Source: a virus. From it: a stretch of 39,929 nt of DNA. The position numbers were made by a program, and so were the translations under genes. Every line of letters begins with the position of its first letter. The first letter of the stretch is position 1. The notes under the pieces are model-generated. The model saw only the letters and a program-made list of their open reading frames with translations, was not told where the DNA came from and did no database searches. Positions 32,538 through 39,432 of the stretch are shown here, in pieces. The stretch is from positions 1-39,929 of IMG/VR virus record IMGVR_UViG_3300022707_000821. One strand, written 5' to 3'.

Positions 32538-32963
32538 ATGGATGAAATAATTGAAAGCGATCCCCAAATTTTAGCTATACTTGATGATAACCTTGATGAT
32601 GTTCTTTTTATGGGCAAACAATTACAAGAGCATTATTCAATTTTAAAATTTACAGACATTCAAAAATTTCATGATGCTATGATGACCTGTAGGCCCGATG
32701 TCCTTATTTTAGATTATCGCCTTTATGATGATGGTGAGAACTGCCTTAAAATCATATCCAGATATAAACACCGTATACCAATTATTATGGTAGTCACGGG
32801 CATGTATGACAATAAGCAAGTTATTCTTTCATGTTATAAGGCGGGGGCAATGTCTGTTTTAGATAAAAAGAACCCTAAAGAAATCAAGCGCCAGATTACC
32901 GGCCTTTGGAGAAGCAGAACAAGACTAATCCAAAGACGAGAAACGCAAGTAATGAGGGCTTAA
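32538..32963 (+). CDS. Stand-alone CheY-like receiver domain protein, 141 aa
   Basis: AAAGGAAATGAA sets the ATG at 32538. All receiver hallmarks are present: acidic pair D16/D17, phosphoacceptor D59 in DVLILDYRL, T87 in MVVTG and K110 in SVLDKK, in the order and spacing of CheY. There is no output domain, only a basic C-terminal helix of about 15 residues (WRSRTRLIQRRETQVMRA). It could intercept or mimic a host two-component system. Phages rarely carry such a gene. Its stop overlaps the stop of the minus-strand nuclease gene by four bases. Confidence 0.85.
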   Translation: MDEIIESDPQILAILDDNLDDVLFMGKQLQEHYSILKFTDIQKFHDAMMTCRPDVLILDYRLYDDGENCLKIISRYKHRIPIIMVVTGMYDNKQVILSCYKAGAMSVLDKKNPKEIKRQITGLWRSRTRLIQRRETQVMRA

Positions 32964-33319
32964 AATGGCTTGGTTAGCTGATTAACAATAACAAGCTTTT
33001 CATTTGGGAAGTATTTATAAAACCTTTTTACTTTAGTTATGCTTTTTGCATCCCAATAGCCTTTAGTTTCAACCCAATAATGAGAACCATCTAAATTATA
33101 AACTTTAAAATCTGGTTTATAATTGGTGGTTCCTCTTCTGATTCCCTCAAAATAAAAGGTCTTTGGCTCATGTTCCCAATCTAAAATATTTCCATTCTCT
33201 TTTAATAGCTGCAATTTACCTGCATAGTTCTTTTCTAGCTTTGACCTGTAATAATTGTTTTTACCCCCGATGTTACACCACCCCGCTTTGATATGGCCAA
33301 ATGTGCGCCTTTTCTTCAT
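32960..33319 (-). CDS. PD-(D/E)XK nuclease-like protein, 119 aa
   Basis: The only minus-strand gene. The ATG complement at 33317-33319 with GAAAGGAATTACT before it is preferred to an in-frame TTG 15 bases further upstream. The protein shows SKLEKNYAGKLQLLKENGNILDWEHEP (E29), NYKPDFKVY (D70) and WVETKGYWD (E84, K86), the pattern of DUF1064/Gp49-like phage endonucleases of the PD-(D/E)XK fold. Such small enzymes resolve or nick recombination intermediates; this is family knowledge. It may share the control region at 33386 with the divergent early operon. Confidence 0.75.
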   Translation of the reverse strand: MKKRRTFGHIKAGWCNIGGKNNYYRSKLEKNYAGKLQLLKENGNILDWEHEPKTFYFEGIRRGTTNYKPDFKVYNLDGSHYWVETKGYWDAKSITKVKRFYKYFPNEKLVIVNQLTKPF

Positions 33320-33342
33320 AGTAATTCCTTTCAAATTAACCT

Positions 33343-33371
33343 ATTCTAAAAAATATTAAAAAAAATCAAAA
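33343..33371 (-). promoter_or_regulatory. Candidate promoter of the minus-strand nuclease gene
   Basis: On the minus strand TAGAAT (complement of 33343-33348) has T-rich sequence 15-17 bp upstream (TTGATT complement of 33364-33369, or TTTTGA of 33366-33371). It lies between the ATG and the palindromic operator and would fire leftward. It is AT-rich, so false positives are easy. Confidence 0.35.
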
Positions 33372-33385
33372 AAAGATTAGATTAA

Positions 33386-33416
33386 GTGTTTTAATATTAA
33401 AACACCTTGATATACT
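33386..33416 (+). promoter_or_regulatory. Palindromic operator-promoter, copy 1 (early/recombination operon)
   Basis: GTGTTTTAATATTAAAACAC (33386-33405) is a perfect 20-bp palindrome. It covers the -35 region, and TATACT (33411-33416) lies 17 bp after GTTTTA (33388-33393). Two further copies at 35829 and 39368 have the same geometry. It drives the operon starting at 33454. The palindrome is centred about 20 bp from the -10, where a dimeric phage regulator would sit. Confidence 0.8.
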
Positions 33417-33453
33417 CCGTTTATCGAAGTTAACCAAATTAAGAGGAAATGGA

Positions 33454-33747
33454 ATGGAAAAGTTTGAATTGTACTACAAGCTAGGACAGGAAAAGATACA
33501 GGCACTAATGAATAGAAAGGCAGTTGTATTAGCTTTATATGAAGTTGAATTAATACATACTTATATGGTGGTGATTACCCAAAATGATAATGGTTTTGAT
33601 CTTTTGTTTATGCAATCAGAAATACAAATAAAATGCCAACATGTGACCACATTTGAAGCAATGGAGCTGCAAATAGGATATTTTATAAAGGATATGAAAG
33701 AGGAATTCAAGGACAAGAAAAAAGACGGTGATGATATACCGTTCTAA
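33454..33747 (+). CDS. Early protein with SSB-type C-terminal tail (DDIPF), 97 aa
   Basis: AAGAGGAAATGG precedes the ATG; first gene of the early operon. The body (about 1-85) has helix-strand character without the OB-fold features of an SSB. The C-terminus is KKDGDDIPF, the acidic tip that bacterial SSBs use to bind RecO, RecQ, PriA, exonuclease I and others. The protein may be a highly diverged SSB or a mimic that recruits or titrates such partners, consistent with its place before RecT and a nuclease. Confidence 0.6.
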   Translation: MEKFELYYKLGQEKIQALMNRKAVVLALYEVELIHTYMVVITQNDNGFDLLFMQSEIQIKCQHVTTFEAMELQIGYFIKDMKEEFKDKKKDGDDIPF

Positions 33748-33772
33748 TTATTAATTTTTTAAAGGAAATGAA

Positions 33773-33982
33773 ATGATAACCACAATTACAGTACAGCAAA
33801 ATGATGTTGATGAGTTCACTATTGAGAAAATATCTAATTGCGAAAATTCAGGAATAGAAGATACAAAAGGTGATTGGATGCAAATTATAATAAAAATACA
33901 TAAACACCTTATTGATAATGATTATGAAATGAAAGAAGTATTTGAAGCAAACGGAAAACTAATTTTTATTGGGGAGTGCTAA
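33773..33982 (+). CDS. Hypothetical protein, 69 aa
   Basis: AAAGGAAATGAA precedes the ATG. A small acidic protein with strand-helix pattern (TITVQQNDVDEFTIEKI, then WMQIIIKIHKHLID). No motif is recognised. It overlaps the region before the nuclease gene and is part of the same operon. Confidence 0.65.
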   Translation: MITTITVQQNDVDEFTIEKISNCENSGIEDTKGDWMQIIIKIHKHLIDNDYEMKEVFEANGKLIFIGEC

Positions 33983-33984
33983 TA

Positions 33985-35055
33985 ATGATCAAATTATATC
34001 CAAGTAGTATGAGAAGAATTTTAAATTGTCCTGCAAGTAAAGAACTACCTGAAATCGAAATTGATAGCAGCAGCCAAGCAACCATTGAAGGTAATGCTTA
34101 CCATGAAGCTATGGAAATTGTCTTTATGGAGAATATAAAAGAAGATAGTAAGCCCACAGTAAATGAAATTATTGAAAGGGTAGAAAAAAAATATGATGTG
34201 GTCATTGGTTTTATGGTTTGGCAAACATTAGGAATGATTAAAAAGCTTGAAAATGTTGGCTTTAACTTAACAGAAACAGAAGGCAAACATAGAGCCGAGT
34301 TTAATAATTATATTTTATCGGGCCGAATTGATGCAAGGGGAACCGTTGATAAATATCATGTCCTAGTAGATTACAAAGGTGGATATAAGGACACAAGCGC
34401 CACCGATCAGCTTCTAAGCTATGCTAGTATTATAAATAAGAATGAAGGAATAACAGACTTCAAGATAATTACTATTTACGGTAGGCTTAATAATTATGAT
34501 GTCCTTACAGTAGACGAGGAATTAATAAAAGATTTTGATATCCGTGTTGAAAGAGCTGTTAATTCAAAAAAATATTGCGCCGGTGATCATTGCGAGTACT
34601 GCCCAATGCAATTTAAATGCCCAGCAAAAGAGCTAATGATTAATAACGCTGTCATTGAATTAGGAAGCGGAGATTTACCCGCCGCTAATCCTGCCGATAT
34701 ATTCGACCGTGTAAAAATGATTAAAAAATCTGTTGCTAATTATGAAGCTCAATTAAAAGATTATGTTGATACTCATGGTGATATACAGGATTCAGAAGGT
34801 AGAACATTTACAATAGAAGAGACTGAAAAAGTAACTTTTAATTTAAATGATAAGGCATTGGAAAAAGTAAAAGAAAGATTACCTGAAAAATATCTTGACT
34901 CAATGAAGCTAAACAAAACGGCCTTGAAAAAAATAATCATGGCAGAAGCTCCAAAGGGATTAAAGAAAGCAGAATGGGAAGCGTTCGAGGGTGAGCTTTT
35001 AGAGCTTGAAGGCGTTGAAGAAATAAAAACATCCAAGACTTTGAAAAGGTCTTAA
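33985..35055 (+). CDS. DUF2800-type RecB/Cas4-like exonuclease with Fe-S cysteines, 356 aa
   Basis: GGGGAG eight bases upstream marks the ATG at 33985. KLYPSSMRRILNCPAS opens the protein (C15) and DARG/VDYKGG (D116, D129, K131) gives the PD-(D/E)XK core. C203, C206 and C212 (CEYCPMQFKC) have the C-x2-C-x5-C spacing that with C15 makes a 4Fe-4S cluster in AddB/Cas4. A fourth cysteine, C198, precedes them. It is probably the 5'-3' exonuclease that supplies single strands to the RecT protein at 35942. ATG/operon order supports this. Confidence 0.8.
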   Translation: MIKLYPSSMRRILNCPASKELPEIEIDSSSQATIEGNAYHEAMEIVFMENIKEDSKPTVNEIIERVEKKYDVVIGFMVWQTLGMIKKLENVGFNLTETEGKHRAEFNNYILSGRIDARGTVDKYHVLVDYKGGYKDTSATDQLLSYASIINKNEGITDFKIITIYGRLNNYDVLTVDEELIKDFDIRVERAVNSKKYCAGDHCEYCPMQFKCPAKELMINNAVIELGSGDLPAANPADIFDRVKMIKKSVANYEAQLKDYVDTHGDIQDSEGRTFTIEETEKVTFNLNDKALEKVKERLPEKYLDSMKLNKTALKKIIMAEAPKGLKKAEWEAFEGELLELEGVEEIKTSKTLKRS

Positions 35056-35057
35056 TC

Positions 35058-35354
35058 ATGGGTGAATGTGCAGAAGCGGCCCTTTATGAAGGGGCCTATT
35101 TAAAAGACCACAGCGGAAGCTTTAAGGGGGAGTTTGTAAAAGCTCCTTCTTTTTCAAAAGACAATGAACAGGATCAAGCCTATATAAATGACTTATTAAA
35201 AAATTCTGTTGGTAATACTAAATGGGAAATAAATTTTATTCTACAAATGGAAGAATGGTATAAAGAGCATAATTATGTTACTTATAGGCAGCTTTTCCAA
35301 ATAGAAAGAATTTATAAAAACACACAAAAACGATTTAAAAAGGAAATGAAATGA
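35058..35354 (+). CDS. Hypothetical protein, 98 aa
   Basis: Two bases after the nuclease stop. GECAEAALYEGAYLKDHSG at the start is an odd cysteine- and glycine-containing opening. The C-terminal half is helical (YRQLFQIERIYKNTQKRF). Overlaps the next gene by ATGA. Function unknown. Confidence 0.65.
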   Translation: MGECAEAALYEGAYLKDHSGSFKGEFVKAPSFSKDNEQDQAYINDLLKNSVGNTKWEINFILQMEEWYKEHNYVTYRQLFQIERIYKNTQKRFKKEMK

Positions 35355-35572
35355 CATTTTATATAACATTTGGACAAGGTCACGCCCACCATGTAGGCGG
35401 CAAATTATTCCACCCTAACTTAGTAGGGACAATCAGAGCTGATAATATGATTGAAGCCCGTAAAATTGCTTTTGAATATTTTGGAGCTAAATTTTGTTTC
35501 ATGTACTCAGAGGACGATTTTGATTTTAAATCTATGACATTTTTCCCTGACGGTTTTCTAGAGGTTAATTAA
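35351..35572 (+). CDS. Hypothetical protein, 73 aa
   Basis: ATGA-coupled. FYITFGQGHAHHVGGKLFHPN near the start and DNMIEARKIAFEYFGAKFCF in the middle form a known small phage pattern of alternating strand and helix. The histidines (GHAHH) could bind metal. No name assigned. Confidence 0.65.
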   Translation: MTFYITFGQGHAHHVGGKLFHPNLVGTIRADNMIEARKIAFEYFGAKFCFMYSEDDFDFKSMTFFPDGFLEVN

Positions 35573-35573
35573 T

Positions 35574-35828
35574 ATGTCATTCTATAAACTAAAGGGCGGC
35601 CTTAACCACACCAAGAAACTAGACGAAAGCACACAAGAGGAATTGATTGAAATTATACAGGTCTTAGAGCATGGAAGTTTTAAATCAATGTCTGAAAGTG
35701 TAGCCGATGAATTAAGAGCAGAAATTACAGAGATTGCAAACGATCTTGAAAATCTTAGTGATAGGCTTGTTGATGTTGACGAGTCTTTCTATAAAAATAA
35801 GAATTTATTAACTAATTTTATGCTTTAG
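35574..35828 (+). CDS. Hypothetical helical protein, 84 aa
   Basis: One base after the previous stop, in the same direction. Mainly helical, acidic (TQEELIEIIQVLEHG, then ADELRAEITEIANDLENLSD), probably a coiled coil. Its stop codon touches the second palindromic operator, so transcription of this unit runs into that site. Confidence 0.6.
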   Translation: MSFYKLKGGLNHTKKLDESTQEELIEIIQVLEHGSFKSMSESVADELRAEITEIANDLENLSDRLVDVDESFYKNKNLLTNFML

Positions 35829-35858
35829 TGTTTTAATATTAAAACAAGGATATATAAT
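35829..35858 (+). promoter_or_regulatory. Palindromic operator-promoter, copy 2 (RecT)
   Basis: TGTTTTAATATTAAAACA (35829-35846) is an 18-bp perfect palindrome with the same core as copy 1. GTTTTA (35830-35835) and a consensus TATAAT (35853-35858) are again 17 bp apart. It lies before recT and after three early genes, so it is an internal second promoter for recombination functions. Confidence 0.8.
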
Positions 35859-35949
35859 GGATTGGATTATATTTATAGGTGAGATTGCTTTAATGATTGG
35901 AGCAATTACTTTTATAGGAAAACTTTTAGAAAGGAAATTAAATGAATAA
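35857..35949 (+). CDS. Membrane microprotein overlapping recT start, 30 aa
   Basis: ATG at 35857 lies in the -10 region of the promoter at 35829, and AAGGA is well spaced. The product is one hydrophobic helix (WIIFIGEIALMIGAITFIG) with a basic tail. Transcripts starting at this promoter would begin downstream of the ATG, so only read-through RNA from 33411 could encode it. Its last eight bases overlap recT. Real coding is uncertain. Confidence 0.35.
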   Translation: MDWIIFIGEIALMIGAITFIGKLLERKLNE

Positions 35950-36727
35950 TCAATTAAGTAATGTAGAGAAAGAACAGCAAATGCTGACCATTAGAAAGAG
36001 TTTTGAGGGCAAGCTTGAAAAGATGAAGCCCGAATTTGTAAAGCTGCTTGGTGACAAGGAAAAGGCTATTAGATTCGCCCGTATCGTTCAAACAGAAGTA
36101 AAAAGAAATCCAAAGCTTTTAGAATGCAATGAATTATCTTTGTTTGGTTGTGTAATGGATTCCTTTAGGCATGGAATGGAAATAGGCGGTCAAATGGGCC
36201 ACGCTTATCTAATTCCCTATGCTGGCGAAGTTACCTTCCAGATTGGCTATAAGGGCTGGATGGAGATGGCGAGAAGATCAGGACAGATTAAATCTTTGAA
36301 TGCATATCCTATTTATAAAAATGAAGTTGATCAAGACCGTTTCTATATGGATTATGGAGAGAATACAGTTTATCATAAACCGATTCTTTTTGATGATGCC
36401 GGTGAGCGTGTCGGATGGTGGGCAAAAGCTGTTTTAGATAATGGTGAAAGCGTTACTCACTTCATGTCAATGATAGATATTAATAAACGCAAAGCTAAGG
36501 CAATGACTAAAAAGATTTGGGATGAATGGGCTTTAGAAATGGAAAAGAAAACCATCTTAAAAGCACTTTGTAAATTATTGCCTTTATCAATTGAAGACCA
36601 AAGACTTGCTTCTAAAGATGAGCATATCATAAAAGATTTGGCCGGTGAAGAATACGAATACCCAAAAGAAGAAGAAGAAATTAAAGAAGTTGAAGCAAGC
36701 GTTCTAGAAGATGGTAAACACGAATGA
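35942..36727 (+). CDS. recT: RecT-type single-strand annealing protein, 261 aa
   Basis: GAAAGGAAATTAA precedes the ATG. Typical RecT features: helical N-terminus, then RIVQTEVKRNPKLLECNELSLFGCVMDSF, GGQMGHAYLIPYAGEVTFQIGYKGWMEMARRSG (about 80-113), AYPIYKNEVDQDRF and KKTILKALCKLLPLS. The C-terminus is acidic. It anneals complementary single strands, with the nuclease at 33985 supplying them; this pairing is family knowledge. Confidence 0.93.
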   Translation: MNNQLSNVEKEQQMLTIRKSFEGKLEKMKPEFVKLLGDKEKAIRFARIVQTEVKRNPKLLECNELSLFGCVMDSFRHGMEIGGQMGHAYLIPYAGEVTFQIGYKGWMEMARRSGQIKSLNAYPIYKNEVDQDRFYMDYGENTVYHKPILFDDAGERVGWWAKAVLDNGESVTHFMSMIDINKRKAKAMTKKIWDEWALEMEKKTILKALCKLLPLSIEDQRLASKDEHIIKDLAGEEYEYPKEEEEIKEVEASVLEDGKHE

Positions 36728-36921
36728 TGAGCTTTTGCGATAACAGACATTCTCAAATAGTTTACATGGGGGATGTCTGCCCAGCTTGTGAAATAGATGA
36801 TAGGCTGATTGAATTTCAAGAAGAAATGTATGCCATGATCGATGATAGGCAATCATTACTAGAAGAGATAAACAAATTAAAATTATTAAAGAGGAAACAG
36901 GATGAACATAAAAGCACTTAA
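36724..36921 (+). CDS. Small zinc-finger coiled-coil protein, 65 aa
   Basis: ATGATG overlaps the recT stop. SFCDNRHSQIVYMGDVCPACE in the first 22 residues gives a C-H-C-C ligand set, common in short phage proteins, followed by a coiled coil (MIDDRQSLLEEINKLKLLKRK). It overlaps the next gene by 20 bases. Function unknown. Confidence 0.65.
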   Translation: MMSFCDNRHSQIVYMGDVCPACEIDDRLIEFQEEMYAMIDDRQSLLEEINKLKLLKRKQDEHKST

Positions 36922-37090
36922 AAAAGCGATGGAAAAAAATAATATTGGCCAGAGAGAGCTTTCAAGGGCAAGCGGTGTTTCATTGTCATCAATAAACCTT
37001 GCTATAAATGGCAAGACAAAGAATGTTACATCTAATACGATCACGGCATTAGAGAAGGCTTTAAAATTAAAGAAAGGTACTCTATTATGA
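36902..37090 (+). CDS. XRE-family HTH repressor-like protein, 62 aa
   Basis: AGAGGAAACAGG lies before the ATG. The whole protein is one Cro/CI-type HTH: ALKKAMEKNNIGQRELSRA, then GVSLSSINLAINGKTK, then ITALEKALKL. It is the best candidate in the window for binding the palindromic operators, being a small dimer-forming DNA-binding protein in the same operon. That link is inference; the AlpA-like protein at 1293 is the alternative. Confidence 0.85.
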   Translation: MNIKALKKAMEKNNIGQRELSRASGVSLSSINLAINGKTKNVTSNTITALEKALKLKKGTLL

Positions 37091-37284
37091 ATCAAAATAA
37101 ATTAGGCGATGATATTATTAAAGAATTAGTTGAGTTTGTTCATAAAGGATCAATAGACAAAATGATTCAATATTATGAGAATGCAATAAAAGATAGAAAA
37201 GATAATAATGAAATTGAATGTTCTAATATATTTGAAAAAGACTTAGAAGAAGTTAAAGATTATAAAAAAAGGAATCCAAGATGA
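37087..37284 (+). CDS. Hypothetical protein, 65 aa
   Basis: ATGA-coupled to the HTH gene, so it may be its partner. Charged and helical (IIKELVEFVHKGSIDKMIQY, then EKDLEEVKDYKKRNPR). No family recognised. Confidence 0.6.
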   Translation: MNQNKLGDDIIKELVEFVHKGSIDKMIQYYENAIKDRKDNNEIECSNIFEKDLEEVKDYKKRNPR

Positions 37285-37442
37285 CAGAAAAGCAAATGAG
37301 ATTACATATTCGAAATTTAATAGAGTGCAATAAAACAATTATTAGATTCATGGAAAAGACTTGTCCAGAAAGTAAACTTATTGATGTTAAGAAACTATCA
37401 AAAACTTTTAGTGATACGGTAAAGGAAATTGAAAATGAATGA
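37281..37442 (+). CDS. Small helical protein, 53 aa
   Basis: A short frame between ATGA overlaps. Basic, with two cysteines (IECNKTIIRFMEKTCPE). The tight coupling supports translation. No family recognised. Confidence 0.5.
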   Translation: MTEKQMRLHIRNLIECNKTIIRFMEKTCPESKLIDVKKLSKTFSDTVKEIENE

Positions 37443-37647
37443 TTTTACATTAGAACACAATGCATATTTAGAACCACCGGAAGAGGAAGAATATCCTTGT
37501 CCTATTTGTGATCATGATTTTCAAGAATGCGAATGTAGTCAAGATGAATTAAGTTATTATCTTGATGAGTGCAAGGCAGATGCAAGAGAAGAAGCGGAAG
37601 CTCAACAAATGGAATATGAATTAAACTATTGCGATGAAAGGCGATAA
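37435..37647 (+). CDS. Acidic zinc-knuckle protein, 70 aa
   Basis: The ATG at 37435 follows AAAGGAAATTG. An in-frame TTG six bases earlier is rejected. CPICDHDFQECEC near residues 22-34 can bind one zinc. The rest is very acidic (YLDECKADAREEAEAQQ). It overlaps the previous gene by eight bases. Role unknown; the acidity would suit a DNA-mimic but nothing proves it. Confidence 0.6.
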   Translation: MNDFTLEHNAYLEPPEEEEYPCPICDHDFQECECSQDELSYYLDECKADAREEAEAQQMEYELNYCDERR

Positions 37648-37648
37648 A

Positions 37649-38074
37649 ATGCTGAAAAGGGAATTGGAAGAAAAAATCAAGAAGATAGAAAAGGAATTCA
37701 AAGAAAAATTAGAACGCTCAACAAAAAGAGAAGAAGAAGCCATTATACTAAACATAAAAATGGGCAAAACAATTGAAGATTTAAAAGAAGATGTAAAAGA
37801 AGATGTTGAGTTTTCTAGAGGTACGCTCAAAGAACTAAATTCAAAACTTTTTCATGCTGGCGAAAGTTTGGGAAATAAAGTAAAAGAAAATCAACAACTA
37901 GATGAAGACTTTGAAGACTATAAAGAGATGTTTCCAGAAAGTAAGTTTAAGATTATGGAATTTGATATGAACAGGCAAGAGAGAAAAATAGTTTCATTAA
38001 TAAATGAAGTTGATCTTTTAAATCGTGCAATAGTAGACCAATCCATATTATTTTCTAGAAAGGGTTTCAAATGA
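37649..38074 (+). CDS. Coiled-coil protein, 141 aa
   Basis: The ATG at 37649, after GAAAGGCG, is better placed than the ATG at 37634. The first 70 residues are a lysine/glutamate coiled coil (KRELEEKIKKIEKEFKEKL), and more helix follows with heptads to the end. ATGA-coupled to a membrane protein that follows. No family recognised. Confidence 0.65.
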   Translation: MLKRELEEKIKKIEKEFKEKLERSTKREEEAIILNIKMGKTIEDLKEDVKEDVEFSRGTLKELNSKLFHAGESLGNKVKENQQLDEDFEDYKEMFPESKFKIMEFDMNRQERKIVSLINEVDLLNRAIVDQSILFSRKGFK

Positions 38075-38472
38075 AATTTATTTATACCAAAGAATATAAA
38101 ATTTGTTTTACAGTAATTGAAACAACCGCATTAATTTACGGTTTTTGTTATGGAATACAAGGTTTTGTTAATGTTGTTATGTTCTTAAATATATTCTGCG
38201 CCTTTATGATGATGCTTACATTTTTTTTCCCTGAATCAATTAAAATAAAGGGGATTGAGAAAGAACTGAAAGAAAAGCCTTATAAGTTTAAAAGCACAGG
38301 GGATGCAATGGCCTCATTTATGACTATTTCAAACTCAATTCAATGTTTAGTTTTTGCTTATCATGAATATTATTTTACTTCAATTATGACAATTATATCA
38401 ATTGTATTAGTTGCCCTTCATTATGATTTAGTAAACAAAATTAAACACGATTTAAAAAAGGAAGTGGAATGA
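38071..38472 (+). CDS. Multi-pass membrane protein, 133 aa
   Basis: Three to four hydrophobic segments: about 13-33 (TVIETTALIYGFCYGIQGF), 34-52 (VVMFLNIFCAFMMMLTFFF), 83-98 and 99-119 (TSIMTIISIVLVALHY). A basic/acidic loop lies between the second and third. No export signal. It could be a phage exclusion or host-transport modifying protein; the sequence does not decide. Confidence 0.65.
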   Translation: MKFIYTKEYKICFTVIETTALIYGFCYGIQGFVNVVMFLNIFCAFMMMLTFFFPESIKIKGIEKELKEKPYKFKSTGDAMASFMTISNSIQCLVFAYHEYYFTSIMTIISIVLVALHYDLVNKIKHDLKKEVE

Positions 38473-38705
38473 TACCAATATTAAAAAACCATGATGTTGA
38501 AAAGATAATTGGAGGGGTTGACGGTAACGGGATAGCGACCCTATTAAACCCAATTCCACTAGATGGACTTGCTATTAATTATGGAATTACGGTTCTTGAA
38601 TATGAAATTATAGCAGGTGTCAAATGTATTAAAAAGTTCAAATTTTTAGAATTATCTCTAGGGCCTGACTTAAACAACGAAAAAAACATAAAGGAAATGC
38701 CATGA
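38469..38705 (+). CDS. Hypothetical protein, 78 aa
   Basis: ATGA-coupled on both sides. Beta-leaning with GGVDGNGIATLLNPIPLDGL, which reads like a small enzyme or binding fold. No family recognised. Confidence 0.6.
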   Translation: MIPILKNHDVEKIIGGVDGNGIATLLNPIPLDGLAINYGITVLEYEIIAGVKCIKKFKFLELSLGPDLNNEKNIKEMP

Positions 38706-39022
38706 AAGAAAAAAAGGTTATGACGCAAGCAAAAGAATTAGGTCACGCTGTTTTTAAATTCAAGCAGCATGTAAAGGATTTACCGAACAATATAAACAAT
38801 AAGCAAGCGGAGGATTTAAGATTTGAAATAGCCTCTTTAATGACATCTTGCGATAGTATGAGCGCCTCACTAGGTATTTTGGCTTATGAGATTACGCCAT
38901 CATTAAGAAATGATCCTAGTATTGATATAGAGAGGTTTAAAAAAGGAAGTGAGCTAGCCAAGGCCCTTCTTGATGTAACTAAAAAAATGAGAGACTTTAA
39001 AAAGGATATTGAAAATGAATAA
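38702..39022 (+). CDS. Hypothetical helical protein, 106 aa
   Basis: ATGA-coupled. Largely helical with a central hydrophobic/serine-rich segment (SLMTSCDSMSASLGILAYEI). No family recognised. Confidence 0.6.
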   Translation: MKEKKVMTQAKELGHAVFKFKQHVKDLPNNINNKQAEDLRFEIASLMTSCDSMSASLGILAYEITPSLRNDPSIDIERFKKGSELAKALLDVTKKMRDFKKDIENE

Positions 39023-39350
39023 GCAATTTAAAAGATTTAAAAAGTTCCATGCAGAAAACCCGCTTGTATATAGTGAGTTGAAGAAGCTAAGTAAGAAAGT
39101 TAAAGTTCTAAAGTCTTGTTATTCGATATATGCCTTAATGCATGTGATACGGTTTAACTTCGATATAAACACAAATGGAAAGCCTTTTAAGATTTCTAAT
39201 GATAACATTCCTTTCTATGCAAGAATGCTTGTTACAGAGTTCCCAGAATACGAAGGGTTCTTTGCTATTAAGGGCGGTATACATGTTGATTCAACATCTC
39301 ATGCAGAGATTAAAGATGTGATAATTGAAACAAATCTTAAAAAACTTTAA
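39015..39350 (+). CDS. Conserved phage protein of unknown function, 111 aa
   Basis: AAAGGA sets the ATG at 39015. The pattern FKKFHAENPLVYSELKKLS, then YSIYALMHVIRFNF, then FKISNDNIPFYARMLVTEFPEYEGFF matches a small phage family ('FhaeNP.vy......~~~a.~h~iR.....g..fkinNn..~~YaR.~~~.~P~..~fF'). Its role is not known to me. It ends the early operon; the third palindromic promoter follows. Confidence 0.7.
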   Translation: MNKQFKRFKKFHAENPLVYSELKKLSKKVKVLKSCYSIYALMHVIRFNFDINTNGKPFKISNDNIPFYARMLVTEFPEYEGFFAIKGGIHVDSTSHAEIKDVIIETNLKKL

Positions 39351-39367
39351 AATATTTAGTGAATAGG

Positions 39368-39397
39368 TGTTTTAATATTAAAACAGTTGGATATGAT
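39368..39397 (+). promoter_or_regulatory. Palindromic operator-promoter, copy 3
   Basis: TGTTTTAATATTAAAACA (39368-39385) again, with GTTTTA (39369-39374) 17 bp before TATGAT (39392-39397). Copies 1 and 3 also share TTTATC nine bases after the -10 start. It drives the gene at 39433 and, across the circle, genes 9, 293 and 494. Confidence 0.8.
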
Positions 39398-39432
39398 TCT
39401 TTTATCTTAATAACTAACTAAAAGGAAATGGA

